From Streptomyces sp. TN58 (GTDB lineage: Bacteria > Actinomycetota > Actinomycetes > Streptomycetales > Streptomycetaceae), in assembly GCF_001941845.1 (NCBI RefSeq), contig NZ_CP018870.1, forward strand, positions 3,281,501 through 3,345,500: a DNA stretch of 64,000 bases. Direction: 5' to 3'. Positions 50,817 through 58,659 of the stretch are shown one piece after another. The notes beneath the pieces were generated by a model. The model was given only the letters and a program-made list of their open reading frames with translations, did not search any database and had not been told where the DNA came from. The position numbers and the translations under genes are program-made. How positions within the stretch are numbered: position 1 is the first letter of the stretch; the number at the start of each line of letters is the position of its first letter.

Positions 50817-51023
50817 CTAGCCGAGCGCGAGCTTGACCATGTCCGCCTGCGGACCCTTCTGGCCCTGCGAGATCTCGAACTCGACCCGCTGACCCTCTTC
50901 AAGGGTGCGGTACCCGTCCATCTGGATGGCGCTGTAGTGGACGAACACATCCGCACCACCGTCGACCGCGATGAAGCCGTAGCCCTTCTCCGCGTTGAAC
51001 CACTTGACGGTGCCCTGAGCCAT
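50817..51023 (-). CDS. Cold-shock protein (CspA/CspB type)
   Basis: 68 residues, single cold-shock domain. [31 protein letters not shown] contains RNP1 (KGYGFI) and RNP2 (VFVHYS). It binds single-stranded nucleic acids and acts as an RNA chaperone. GGGGAG precedes the ATG. A promoter and about 80-base leader are predicted upstream. It is very likely the homologue of the highly expressed cold-shock protein next to groEL2 in Streptomyces. Confidence 0.95.
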   Translation of the reverse strand: MAQGTVKWFNAEKGYGFIAVDGGADVFVHYSAIQMDGYRTLEEGQRVEFEISQGQKGPQADMVKLALG

Positions 51024-51356
51024 GCCTAACTCCCCTATTACCGGCCCTTGCGCGGGAACGCACTTCGCGTTACCGGGTCAGAACTTGCGTCGGAACGCTT
51101 CGACCGAGGCTGAATGTATCTGCGCGAGTGCTGTCTGCAACAGGTCAATCCGACGAGAAATCTGGACACCGAGAAACATTGAAATAGAGTGAAAATTTGC
51201 CATGTTCCAGGGCAACTCGGGCCTGACATATCTCGCCAAAGCCCCATACCGCGCCCGCACATTGACCCGATGTCGACCCTCACGCGACCCGTTCATATGC
51301 AGCGGGCAAGTCCAGCGGAGGGGACTTCCCCAACTCTACCGTGCCCAATCAAACAG
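51024..51356 (-). promoter_or_regulatory. Promoter and leader of the cold-shock gene
   Basis: On the minus strand TTGCAG (51140-51135) and TACATT (51118-51113) are 16 bases apart, giving a transcript start near 51106 and a leader of about 80 bases. The region is unusually AT-rich for the window. Nothing else was recognised in it. Confidence 0.6.
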
Positions 51357-51391
51357 AATTACCCCCTCCGCTTTTAGCGGAGGGGGTAATT
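51357..51391 (-). terminator. Terminator of the metM-metO operon
   Basis: 15-bp perfect stem (arms 51357-51371 and 51377-51391) with a TTTTA loop, 28 bases after the stop of the sulfur-carrier gene. Confidence 0.92.
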
Positions 51392-51418
51392 ACGGTTTCT
51401 CGACGGGCTCGGCCCGGA

Positions 51419-51697
51419 TCAGCAGCCGCCCGCGACCGCCGGGATGATCGAGACGCCGGCGCCGTCCGGCGTCACCGCCTCCAGCCCGCCCTCGAAGCGC
51501 ACGTCGTCGTCGTTGACGTAGACGTTCACGAAGCGGCGGAGCTTGCCCTGGTCGTCCAGGACGCGCGCGGCGATGCCCGGGTGGTTCTTCTCCAGGGACT
51601 CGATGACCTCGGCGAGGGTCGCGCCCTCGGCCGGGACCTCGGCCTGACCGCCGGTGTAGGTGCGCAGGATGGTGGGGATGCGGACGTTGACGCTCAT
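51419..51697 (-). CDS. metO: MoaD/ThiS/CysO-like sulfur carrier protein (MetO-type)
   Basis: 92-residue ubiquitin-fold sulfur carrier: VRIPTILRTYTGGQAEVPAEGATLAEVIESL and FVNVYVNDDDVRFEGGLEA are MoaD/CysO signatures. The end AVAGGC places the essential Gly-Gly at 90-91, followed by one extra Cys that would have to be trimmed by a peptidase before thiocarboxylation. It lies 36 bases downstream of the ThrC-like gene and is in its operon. In Streptomyces such a partner donates sulfur for homocysteine formation (MetM/MetO route). A general CysO-like role in cysteine synthesis is the alternative. Confidence 0.8.
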   Translation of the reverse strand: MSVNVRIPTILRTYTGGQAEVPAEGATLAEVIESLEKNHPGIAARVLDDQGKLRRFVNVYVNDDDVRFEGGLEAVTPDGAGVSIIPAVAGGC

Positions 51698-51733
51698 GGC
51701 GCTACTGCCTTTCCGGTAGTGCGGGGAGGGTGG

Positions 51734-53008
51734 TCAGGCCAGGCCGGCGGCGCGGAACGCGTCCAGGCTGGGGCGGATGGTGGCGGTCTGCCCGCTGTCT
51801 GCAGCCACCGCCTCCAGGGTCTTGAGGCCGTCGCCGGTGTTCAGGACGACGGTGGTCAGCGCCGGGTCGAGCTGACCGTTCTCGATGAGCTTCTTCGTCA
51901 CGCCGACGGTCACGCCGCCCGCGGTCTCGGCGAAGATGCCCTCGGTCTGCGCGAGGATCTTGATGGCCTCGACGACCTGCTCGTCGGTCACGTCCTCGAC
52001 GAAGCCGCCGGTGCGTCGCGCGATGTCCAGGACGTACGGGCCGTCCGCCGGGTTGCCGATGGCGAGGGACTTGGCGATGGTGTTCGGCTTCTGCGGGCGG
52101 ACCACGTCGTGCCCGGCCTTGAAGGCGGTCGACACCGGGGAGCAGCCCTCGGCCTGGGCGCCGAAGATCTTGTACGGCTTGTCCTCTACGAGACCGAGCC
52201 TGATCAGCTCCTGCAGACCCTTGTCGATCTTCGTGAGCTGGGAGCCGGACGCGATCGGGATGACGATCTGGTCAGGCAGCTGCCAGCCGAGCTGCTCGCA
52301 GATCTCGTACGCCAGGGTCTTGGAGCCCTCGCCGTAGTACGGGCGCAGGTTGACGTTGACGAAGCCCCAGCCCTCGCCCAGCGGGTCGCCGATGAGCTCG
52401 GAGCAGAAGCGGTTGACGTCGTCGTAGTTGCCCTCGATGCCGACCAGGTCGCCGCCGTACACACCGGCCATGACGACCTTGCCCTGCTCCAGGTCGTGCG
52501 GGATGAACACGCAGGAGCGGAAGCCGGCCCGGGCGGCCGCGGCGCCGACGGCGCCGGCCAGGTTGCCGGTGGAGGAGCAGGACAGGGTGGTGAAGCCGAA
52601 GGCGCGGGCGGCCTCGACGGCGATGGCGACGACGCGGTCCTTGAAGGAGTGCGTCGGGTTGCCGGAGTCGTCCTTGACGTACAGCTTGCCGGTGACGCCC
52701 AGCTCCTTGGCCAGGTTCTCCGCGTCGACGAGCTTGGTGAAGCCGGGGTTCAGGCTGGGCTTGGACGCCACGTCGGCGGGGACGGGCAGCAGCGGCGCGT
52801 AGCGCCAGATGTTGTTCGGGCCGGCCTCGATCGCGGCGCGCAGGGCCGCCGGGTCACCGGTCGGGAGCTCGTAGGCGACTTCCAGCGGCCCGAAGCACTC
52901 GGCGCACGCGAAGATGGGACCGAGCTCGAAGCGGGTACCGCACTCGCGACACGAAAGGCCGGTGGCAGGTCCGAGATCGACAGAGGTGGCGACAGTCTGT
53001 GCAGCCAT
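51734..53008 (-). CDS. metM: Threonine-synthase-like PLP enzyme, probable homocysteine synthase (MetM-type)
   Basis: 424 residues, fold-type II PLP enzyme. PLP Lys123 in NPTHSFKDR, phosphate-binding loop SSTGNLAGAV, and the substrate-binding NYDDVNRF. Residues 20-38 are a zinc-ribbon-like CRECG...CAEC. By sequence it is a threonine synthase, acting on O-phosphohomoserine. However, it is co-transcribed with a sulfur carrier and preceded by a SAM riboswitch, which points to sulfur transfer to give homocysteine. Streptomyces usually have another thrC with hom and thrB. An alternative start is 8 codons upstream, inside the riboswitch P1. Confidence 0.82.
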   Translation of the reverse strand: MAAQTVATSVDLGPATGLSCRECGTRFELGPIFACAECFGPLEVAYELPTGDPAALRAAIEAGPNNIWRYAPLLPVPADVASKPSLNPGFTKLVDAENLAKELGVTGKLYVKDDSGNPTHSFKDRVVAIAVEAARAFGFTTLSCSSTGNLAGAVGAAAARAGFRSCVFIPHDLEQGKVVMAGVYGGDLVGIEGNYDDVNRFCSELIGDPLGEGWGFVNVNLRPYYGEGSKTLAYEICEQLGWQLPDQIVIPIASGSQLTKIDKGLQELIRLGLVEDKPYKIFGAQAEGCSPVSTAFKAGHDVVRPQKPNTIAKSLAIGNPADGPYVLDIARRTGGFVEDVTDEQVVEAIKILAQTEGIFAETAGGVTVGVTKKLIENGQLDPALTTVVLNTGDGLKTLEAVAADSGQTATIRPSLDAFRAAGLA

Positions 53009-53027
53009 GATGGCGAGGCCCTTTCTC

Positions 53028-53181
53028 CTCATCTTCCCCATGGCGCATTTCGCCATGAGACGGAATTGGCACCTTCCCTAGCCGGGGACCTCGTCGACGA
53101 GCGCTGCTGCGCGATCGCGAGAACCGACTGGAGGGTTGCCGGGGCTTCAACGGGCCGTGTCCCTCTGCCCCTCTGGATGAG
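53028..53181 (-). ncRNA. SAM-I riboswitch
   Basis: On the minus strand the conserved core is CTCATCCAGAGGGG...GAGGGA...GGCCCGTTGAAGCC, CGGCAACCCTC, then AAGGTGCCAATTCC. P1 is formed by CTCATC (53181-53176) with GATGAG (53033-53028). P4 is ATGGCG-N5-CGCCAT (53056-53040). The P1 3' strand runs into GAGGAGAAAGG, the only purine-rich ribosome-binding region before the PLP-enzyme start, so SAM binding should hide it and stop translation. No terminator hairpin follows. Confidence 0.93.
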
Positions 53182-53320
53182 CGGTATGGCACCGGCATAC
53201 GCGCTCTGCGGCGCGCCGGTGCGTTTGTACGCGGGGGACCCCGGCATGCGGTGGTCCTTCGCGTTGTTCAAGACTGTAACCGAAGGGGCGGGCGGTTGAG
53301 ACAGCCGTCCGAACCGCGAG

Positions 53321-54352
53321 ATGGATCACATAACGGCCGATAACGCCGACGAGCAGGGAGTGCTGAGGGTGCTGGAAGAGGTGGAGCGCTGGCTGGCCGA
53401 CCGCTCCTGGTCCGCCGCCGACCGACCGCTCGACCAGCTGCTCGACCTCAAACGGGCGGCCGGGACCACGGTCTCCGTGGTGCTGCCCGCGCTGGACGAG
53501 GAGGCGACGGTCGGCGCGATCGTCGAGGTCGTCCGGCGTGAGCTGATCGAGGGACTGCCGGTCCCCCTCGTGGACGAGCTGGTCGTGGTCGACTCCGGCT
53601 CCGCCGACCGGACCGCCGAGGTCGCGGCCAAGGCGGGCGCCCGGGTGGTGCACCGCGACGAGATCCTGCCGCGGATCCCGGCGCTGCCCGGCAAGGGCGA
53701 GGTGCTGTGGCGCTCGCTGCTGGCCACCATTGGCGACATCGTCTGCTTCGTCGACGCCGACCTGCGCGACTTCTCCGCCTCCTTCGTCTCCGGGATCGTC
53801 GGCCCGCTGCTCACCGACCCCGAGGTGCAGTTCGTCAAGGCGATGTACGACCGCCCGCTCGGCGCGGAGTTCGACGGCCTCGCCCCCGGCAGGACCCCCG
53901 GCCCCGGCCAGGGCGGCCGGGTCACGGAGCTGGTCGCCCGCCCGCTGCTGAACCTGCACTGGCCGCAGCTGGCCGGCTTCGTCCAGCCGCTGGGCGGCGA
54001 GTACGCCGTACGGCGCACCCTGCTGGAGCGGCTGCCGTTCCCCGTCGGCTACGGCGTCGAGCTGGGCCTGCTGGTCGACGCGCTGCACACGGTCGGACTG
54101 GACGCGCTGGCCCAGGTGGACGTGGGCGTACGGCTGCACCGGCACCAGGACGGGCAGGCACTCGGCCGGATGGCCGCGGCGATCTACCGGACGGCGCAGG
54201 TACGGCTCTCGCGCGGGCACCTCGTACGGCCGGAGCTGACGCAGTTCGAGCGCGGGCCGGAGGGCTTCGTACCGCGGACGTACGCGGTGGACACCGAGGA
54301 GCGGCCGCCGATGCTGGAGGTGCAGGAGTACGGCCGGCGGCACGTCGCGTGA
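53321..54352 (+). CDS. gpgS: Glucosyl-3-phosphoglycerate synthase
   Basis: 343 residues, GT81 retaining glycosyltransferase. VSVVLPALDEEATVGAIV is the nucleotide-sugar loop, FVDADLRDF holds the DxD metal site (about 143-147), and the GKGEVLWRSL and GGEYAVRR segments match the family. It transfers glucose from NDP-glucose to 3-phosphoglycerate, the first step of glucosylglycerate, a compatible solute under nitrogen limitation. Divergent from the riboswitch operon. Next to otsA, so a solute-synthesis block. Confidence 0.9.
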   Translation: MDHITADNADEQGVLRVLEEVERWLADRSWSAADRPLDQLLDLKRAAGTTVSVVLPALDEEATVGAIVEVVRRELIEGLPVPLVDELVVVDSGSADRTAEVAAKAGARVVHRDEILPRIPALPGKGEVLWRSLLATIGDIVCFVDADLRDFSASFVSGIVGPLLTDPEVQFVKAMYDRPLGAEFDGLAPGRTPGPGQGGRVTELVARPLLNLHWPQLAGFVQPLGGEYAVRRTLLERLPFPVGYGVELGLLVDALHTVGLDALAQVDVGVRLHRHQDGQALGRMAAAIYRTAQVRLSRGHLVRPELTQFERGPEGFVPRTYAVDTEERPPMLEVQEYGRRHVA

Positions 54353-54410
54353 GGTGTCGCGTGACGTGTCCATACGTTTGAGCGAGCACGGGCCGGGCTA
54401 GGTTCGCGGC

Positions 54411-55865
54411 ATGGCTTCTCAGGTACTCGTCGCGGCGAACCGCGGCCCGCTCTCCTACGCCCTCTCCGACGACGACACCCTCAGCGCCCGGCGCGGCGGG
54501 GGCGGTCTCGTCTCCGGACTCTCGGCGGCCCTCGCGGAGCAGCCGGGGGCCGTGTGGATCTGCGCGGCGCTGTCGGACGCGGACCGGGAGGCCGTCCGGC
54601 GGGGCGTGTCCGAGCCGGGTGTCCGGATGCTGGACATCGATCCCACGATGTACGACGACGCGTACAACGGCATCGCGAACTCGGTGCTGTGGTTCACCCA
54701 CCACCACCTGTACGACGTGCCGCGCGAGCCGGTATTCGACGCGGAGTTCCGGCGCCGGTGGGGAAGCTACGTGGCGTACAACGACGCCTTCGCGCGGGCT
54801 CTCGCCGAGGAGGCCGCCGAGGGGGCCCGCGTGCTGGTGCAGGACTACCACCTGGCGCTGGTCCCCGGGCAGCTGCGGGAGCTGCGGCCGGACCTGCGGA
54901 TCGCGCACTTCACGCACACCCCGTGGGCGTCGCAGGAGTTCCTGCGGATGCTGCCCGACGACATCCGCAGCGAGCTGGTGTGGGGGATGCTCGGCGCGGA
55001 CGTGGTCGGCTTCCACACCTGGGCCTGGGCGCACACCTTCATGGGCGGCACGCAGCTGGACGACGAACGGGGCATCGCCGAGCCGAGGTTCGCGGCCGGG
55101 ACAGAGCCGCCGCACGCGAGGTACGTCCAGAAGAACCCGTCGAGCCCGGTGCGGCACAAGCGGACCGAGGTGGCCGTGTACCCGCTGGGCGTGGACGCCG
55201 AGGAGCTGCGGGCGCTCGCGCACCGGCCGGAGGTGGACGAGAAGCTGGCGGAGCTGCGGGCGGAGGTCGCGGGCCGCAGGACGATCGCCCGGGTGGACCG
55301 GACCGAGCTGTCGAAGAACATCCTGCGGGGCCTGCTGGCCTACCGGGAGCTGCTGACGGTCCACCCCGAGTGGCGCGGCCGGGTGGTGCACCTGGCCTCG
55401 GCGTACCCGTCACGGCAGGACCTGAAGGTGTACCGGGACTACACGGCGGCCGTCTCGGAGCTGGCGGCGGAGATCAACGCGGAGTTCGGCACGGAGGACT
55501 GGCAGCCGGTGCTGGTGTCGGTGAAGGACGACTTCGCGCGGTCGCTGGCGGTCTACCGGATGGCGGACGTGGCGCTGGTCAATCCGGTGCGGGACGGGAT
55601 GAACCTGGTGGCGAAGGAGATCCCGGTGGTGTCGGAGGCGGGGTGCGCGGTGGTGCTGTCGACGGGGGCGGGGGCGTACGAGGAGCTCCGCGAGGACGCG
55701 CTGACGGTGAACCCGTACGACGTGTCGCAGACGGCGGAGGCGCTGCACGCGGCGCTGTCCATGCCGGACGAGGAGCGTGCGGAACGCACGAAGCGCCTGG
55801 CGGCGGCCGCGACGGCCCTGCCCCCGGCCGCCTGGTTCGAGGCCCAGCTGGCGGCCCTGGCCTGA
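54411..55865 (+). CDS. otsA: Trehalose-6-phosphate synthase
   Basis: 484 residues, GT20. Uses UDP- or GDP-glucose and glucose-6-phosphate. Motifs: VAANRGPLSY and GGGGLVSGL near the start, WFTHHHLYD, VQDYHLALVPGQLRELRPDLRIAHFTHTPW, GVDAEELRAL and the C-terminal NPVRDGMNLVAKE and SEAGCAVVLS. Length is normal. Pairs with otsB, convergent downstream, to make trehalose. Confidence 0.95.
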   Translation: MASQVLVAANRGPLSYALSDDDTLSARRGGGGLVSGLSAALAEQPGAVWICAALSDADREAVRRGVSEPGVRMLDIDPTMYDDAYNGIANSVLWFTHHHLYDVPREPVFDAEFRRRWGSYVAYNDAFARALAEEAAEGARVLVQDYHLALVPGQLRELRPDLRIAHFTHTPWASQEFLRMLPDDIRSELVWGMLGADVVGFHTWAWAHTFMGGTQLDDERGIAEPRFAAGTEPPHARYVQKNPSSPVRHKRTEVAVYPLGVDAEELRALAHRPEVDEKLAELRAEVAGRRTIARVDRTELSKNILRGLLAYRELLTVHPEWRGRVVHLASAYPSRQDLKVYRDYTAAVSELAAEINAEFGTEDWQPVLVSVKDDFARSLAVYRMADVALVNPVRDGMNLVAKEIPVVSEAGCAVVLSTGAGAYEELREDALTVNPYDVSQTAEALHAALSMPDEERAERTKRLAAAATALPPAAWFEAQLAALA

Positions 55866-55873
55866 CCACTGCC

Positions 55874-55918
55874 GGGGCTCCGCCCCGGACCCCGCTCCTC
55901 AAACGCCGGAGGGGCTGG
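55874..55918 (-). repeat. Dispersed GCCGGCGTTTGAGG element, copy 6 (reverse, diverged)
   Basis: Reverse core TCAAACGCCGGAGGGGCTGG preceded by GGGGCTCCGCCCC hairpin. Placed 9 bases after the otsA stop codon. Confidence 0.8.
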
Positions 55919-55942
55919 CAAAGCCGGGCTCTGCCCGACATG

Positions 55943-55990
55943 CAGCCCCGCCGGCGTTTGAGGCGCGGGGGTGCGGGGGCAGTGCCCCCG
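55943..55990 (+). repeat. Dispersed GCCGGCGTTTGAGG element, copy 7
   Basis: Forward copy with a GGGGGC/GCCCCC hairpin, facing copy 6 at 24 bases. Both lie between the convergent otsA and otsB stops; a further relic CTCAAGCGGAGGGGCTGG is at 56012, overlapping the otsB stop codon. Confidence 0.82.
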
Positions 55991-56011
55991 GCGACGCCGC
56001 CGCGCGCGGCC

Positions 56012-56875
56012 TCAAGCGGAGGGGCTGGGGTTCCCAAGGGCTCGGGCCAGGGTGGCCAGGAAGGCGGCCACCGAGGCCGGGCCGGGGAGGACCAGGTCGG
56101 CGCGGGCGGCGAGTTCGGGGACCTCCGCCGAGCCGCTGCACACCAGCAGCCCCGGCAGCCCCTCGGCCCTGCGCTTCTCGACGGCCGAGTACGCGGCGAG
56201 GTCGCCCAGGTCGTCCCCGGCGTAGAGCACCGTCTCGGCGTCCCGCTCCGCCAGGAACTCCGTCAGGGCGACGCCCTTGTCCATGCCCGGGGGCCGCAGC
56301 TCCAGGACCGCCCGTCCCGGCTCGACCATCAGCCCGTGCCGGGCGGCCAGCTCGGTCAGGGGCTCCCGCAGCGCGGCGAAGGCGGCGGCAGGGTCCTCGG
56401 CGCGCCGGGTGTGGACGGCGAGCGCCCGCCCCTTCTCCTCGATCCAGGTGCCGCGCCACGCCCCGATCGAGTCGAGGAACCCCGGCAGCTCGGCCCGTAC
56501 GGCCGCCACCCCGGGATGCTCGGCGGGGGCGTGGACCAGGCCGGTCACGGCGTCCCAGCGCTCGGCGCCGTAGTGGCCCAGGACGACGAGGTGTTCCAGC
56601 CCGGGGACCCCGGCGAAGCCCCCGTAGCGGACGGCGACCCCTGCGGGCCGCCCGGTGACCACGGCCACCGAGTCCACCGCGGGGGCGAGCGCCGAGAGCG
56701 CGGGAACGGCTTCGGGATGTGCCCGTGCCTGGTCCGGGTCCGGGACGATGTCGGCGAGGGTGCCGTCGAAGTCCAGGGCGACCACGGACCGGCGGGGTGC
56801 GCGGAGGATGGCTTCGAGTCCCTCGCGTCCGGCTGCGGTGACGGGCATCGGCAGGTCGTGCGGCAGGCTCCCCAT
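56012..56875 (-). CDS. otsB: Trehalose-6-phosphate phosphatase
   Basis: 287 residues, HAD superfamily. Motif I ALDFDGTLA (Asp35 and Asp37), VAVVTGRP, GHYGAERW, motif III Lys in MDKGVAL, motif IV LYAGDDLGD. It removes phosphate from trehalose-6-phosphate made by OtsA. An upstream in-frame GTG would add two residues. The C-terminal end runs into the repeat cluster. Confidence 0.93.
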   Translation of the reverse strand: MGSLPHDLPMPVTAAGREGLEAILRAPRRSVVALDFDGTLADIVPDPDQARAHPEAVPALSALAPAVDSVAVVTGRPAGVAVRYGGFAGVPGLEHLVVLGHYGAERWDAVTGLVHAPAEHPGVAAVRAELPGFLDSIGAWRGTWIEEKGRALAVHTRRAEDPAAAFAALREPLTELAARHGLMVEPGRAVLELRPPGMDKGVALTEFLAERDAETVLYAGDDLGDLAAYSAVEKRRAEGLPGLLVCSGSAEVPELAARADLVLPGPASVAAFLATLARALGNPSPSA

Positions 56876-56914
56876 ACGCACGACCCTAACGGCCCGGCGG
56901 GACGACGGCTACGG

Positions 56915-57151
56915 CTACCGCCGGGCCCGCTGGGCTTCTCGGATCCGGCGCAGCCGGTTGACCGTGCCCGGGGCGTGGGCCAGCGCCCGCGGGTCGTCCA
57001 TGAGCGCGTTGAGCAGCTGGTAGTAGCGGACGGGGGTCATCCCCAGCCCTTCCCGTATGGCCCGTTCCTTGGCTCCGGGCCCCGGCCAGGTACGTCCCTC
57101 GTACGCGAGCACCGCGGCCTCGGTGGCCGTCAGCTGCCCCTCGTCCGTCAT
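56915..57151 (-). CDS. DUF3263 family protein
   Basis: 78 residues, small DNA-binding-like protein. Sequence LTATEAAVLAYEGRTWPGPGAKERAIREGLGMTPVRYYQLLNALMDDPRAL is the full DUF3263 pattern, with a helix-turn-helix look. Common in actinobacteria beside otsB. Lies 39 bases upstream of otsB and may be in one transcript with it. Function unknown. Confidence 0.9.
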   Translation of the reverse strand: MTDEGQLTATEAAVLAYEGRTWPGPGAKERAIREGLGMTPVRYYQLLNALMDDPRALAHAPGTVNRLRRIREAQRARR

Positions 57152-57194
57152 ACCGCCAGATTAACGCCGCCCTCCGACAGAAGGCGGCGCCGGG

Positions 57195-58493
57195 TCAGCG
57201 CGGGTCCGCCGCGCGGGCCGTCTCGGCGATCTCCTCCAGCACCTTGGCGGGCTGTCCGCCGGGCTGGACGGTCTTGCCGATGTTCTGCTTGATGTCCTCG
57301 CTGACGCCCGCCCAGGACTTCTTGCCGACCGGGTACAGGCGCGAGCCGGGCAGCGCGGCCAGGAAGGGCCTCAGCTGGAGCGCAGGACCGCTCGTGGCGG
57401 CCTGCTTGGCCTGGTAGCCGCTGGTGGTGGCCGGCAGCAGGTCGTACTTGTCGGTGAAGGCCGTCACGTTGTCCGGCTGGTACAGGTAGTCCAGGAACTT
57501 GCCGGACTCGGCGCGGTGGCCGTTCTTGAAGGCCATCACCCAGTCCGCGACGCCCATCGCCGGCTGCGGGGAGCCGTCGGAGGTCGGCAGCGCGACCATG
57601 CCGTACTTCACGCCCTTGGCATCCGCCTGCTTCATCAGCGTCGGGTGTCCGTTGAGCATGCCGACCTCGCCCTTGGTGAAGGCCTCGAAGGCGGCCTGGC
57701 GGTCCAGCTTGCCCGGCTCCACGGGGCCGGTGAGGCCCTGGCCGACCATCTTGTCGCGCAGGAACTCCAGCGCCTTGACGTTGTCGGCGGCGTCGATGGA
57801 GTAGCCCTCCTCGTTGTCGGTGTAGCCGCCACCGCCCGCGAGCATCCACATCATCGTCTCGGCCTGCGCCTCCTCGCGGCCCAGCGGCAGCGCGAAGGGG
57901 GTGGGCACGCCCGCGCCCTTGAGCTTCTTCGCCGCCGCCTCCAGGTCCGCCCAGCTCTTCGGCTGCCAGCCCTTGGCGTCCTTGGCGATCACGCCGGCGT
58001 CGGCGAGGAGCTTCTCGTTGTAGAAGAGCAGCCGGGTGCTGGCGACGAAGGGCATGCCGTACTGGGCCTGCTTGACCTTGCCGGCGTCCGCGAGGGGGGC
58101 GAGGAAGTCGGCCTCGGTCTTCACCGAGAGCAGCTCGGCCGTGGAGTACAGCTTCCCGGCGGCGGCGTAGTCGGCGTAGGCGCCGATCTGCGCGATGTCG
58201 GGTGCCTTTCCGGCCTTGACCATGTCGGCGACCTTGGCGTCGACCTCGGACCACGAGTAGACGTCGACCTCGACCTTGATGCCGGGGTGGTCCTTCTCGA
58301 AGCCGTCGGCGAGGCCCTTCCAGTAGGCCGCCGAGGAGTTCTGCGGATTGTCCCCGTAGTCGGCCGCCACGACCCGGAGGGTCACCTCGTTGTCTCCGGT
58401 GAGTCCGTCGACGGCTCCGCAGCCCGTCAGCGTCACAGCGGTCAGGCACAGTGCGGCGCCGGACGCGGCCAGGCTCAGGTATCGGCCCTTCAC
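57195..58493 (-). CDS. ABC sugar transporter substrate-binding lipoprotein
   Basis: 432 residues, family 1 extracellular solute-binding protein. Lipobox LTGCGAV near residue 22. The mature protein has the CUT1 pattern GIKVEVDVYSWSEVDAKV, PDIAQIGAYADYAAAG and FTKGEVGMLNGHP. No permease gene is adjacent, so the membrane partners are elsewhere. GTG start. Divergent from nagK across two dre-like sites, so the substrate is probably an amino sugar or chito-oligosaccharide. Confidence 0.88.
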   Translation of the reverse strand: MKGRYLSLAASGAALCLTAVTLTGCGAVDGLTGDNEVTLRVVAADYGDNPQNSSAAYWKGLADGFEKDHPGIKVEVDVYSWSEVDAKVADMVKAGKAPDIAQIGAYADYAAAGKLYSTAELLSVKTEADFLAPLADAGKVKQAQYGMPFVASTRLLFYNEKLLADAGVIAKDAKGWQPKSWADLEAAAKKLKGAGVPTPFALPLGREEAQAETMMWMLAGGGGYTDNEEGYSIDAADNVKALEFLRDKMVGQGLTGPVEPGKLDRQAAFEAFTKGEVGMLNGHPTLMKQADAKGVKYGMVALPTSDGSPQPAMGVADWVMAFKNGHRAESGKFLDYLYQPDNVTAFTDKYDLLPATTSGYQAKQAATSGPALQLRPFLAALPGSRLYPVGKKSWAGVSEDIKQNIGKTVQPGGQPAKVLEEIAETARAADPR

Positions 58494-58532
58494 AGGTATC
58501 GATCCACCCCTTGTTGTACGTACGATCCACGT

Positions 58533-58547
58533 AAGGTCTACACCACT
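58533..58547. promoter_or_regulatory. DasR-type dre-like site, near the lipoprotein gene
   Basis: AAGGTCTACACCACT resembles the DasR consensus; one mismatch at the centre. Forty bases upstream of the lipoprotein start. Confidence 0.65.
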
Positions 58548-58616
58548 TTGGCGGCTCGTCCACATCGGGCCGGTCAGCAGGCGCCCGATTTGTATGGCCA
58601 CTCAACAATCCCTCTC

Positions 58617-58630
58617 ATTGGACTAGACCT
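58617..58630. promoter_or_regulatory. DasR-type dre site, upstream of nagK
   Basis: ATTGGACTAGACCT is the reverse complement of the cutC site and near the DasR consensus. About 30 bases upstream of the nagK GTG. DasR is released by glucosamine-6-phosphate in Streptomyces. Confidence 0.8.
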
Positions 58631-58659
58631 TTCGCCCCCGAGCACGCGAGACTGTCTCT

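Noticed and set aside
51189..51447. Short + strand open frames upstream of the metO terminator
   Set aside because: They overlap the cold-shock gene promoter and the terminator, and the products are not credible.
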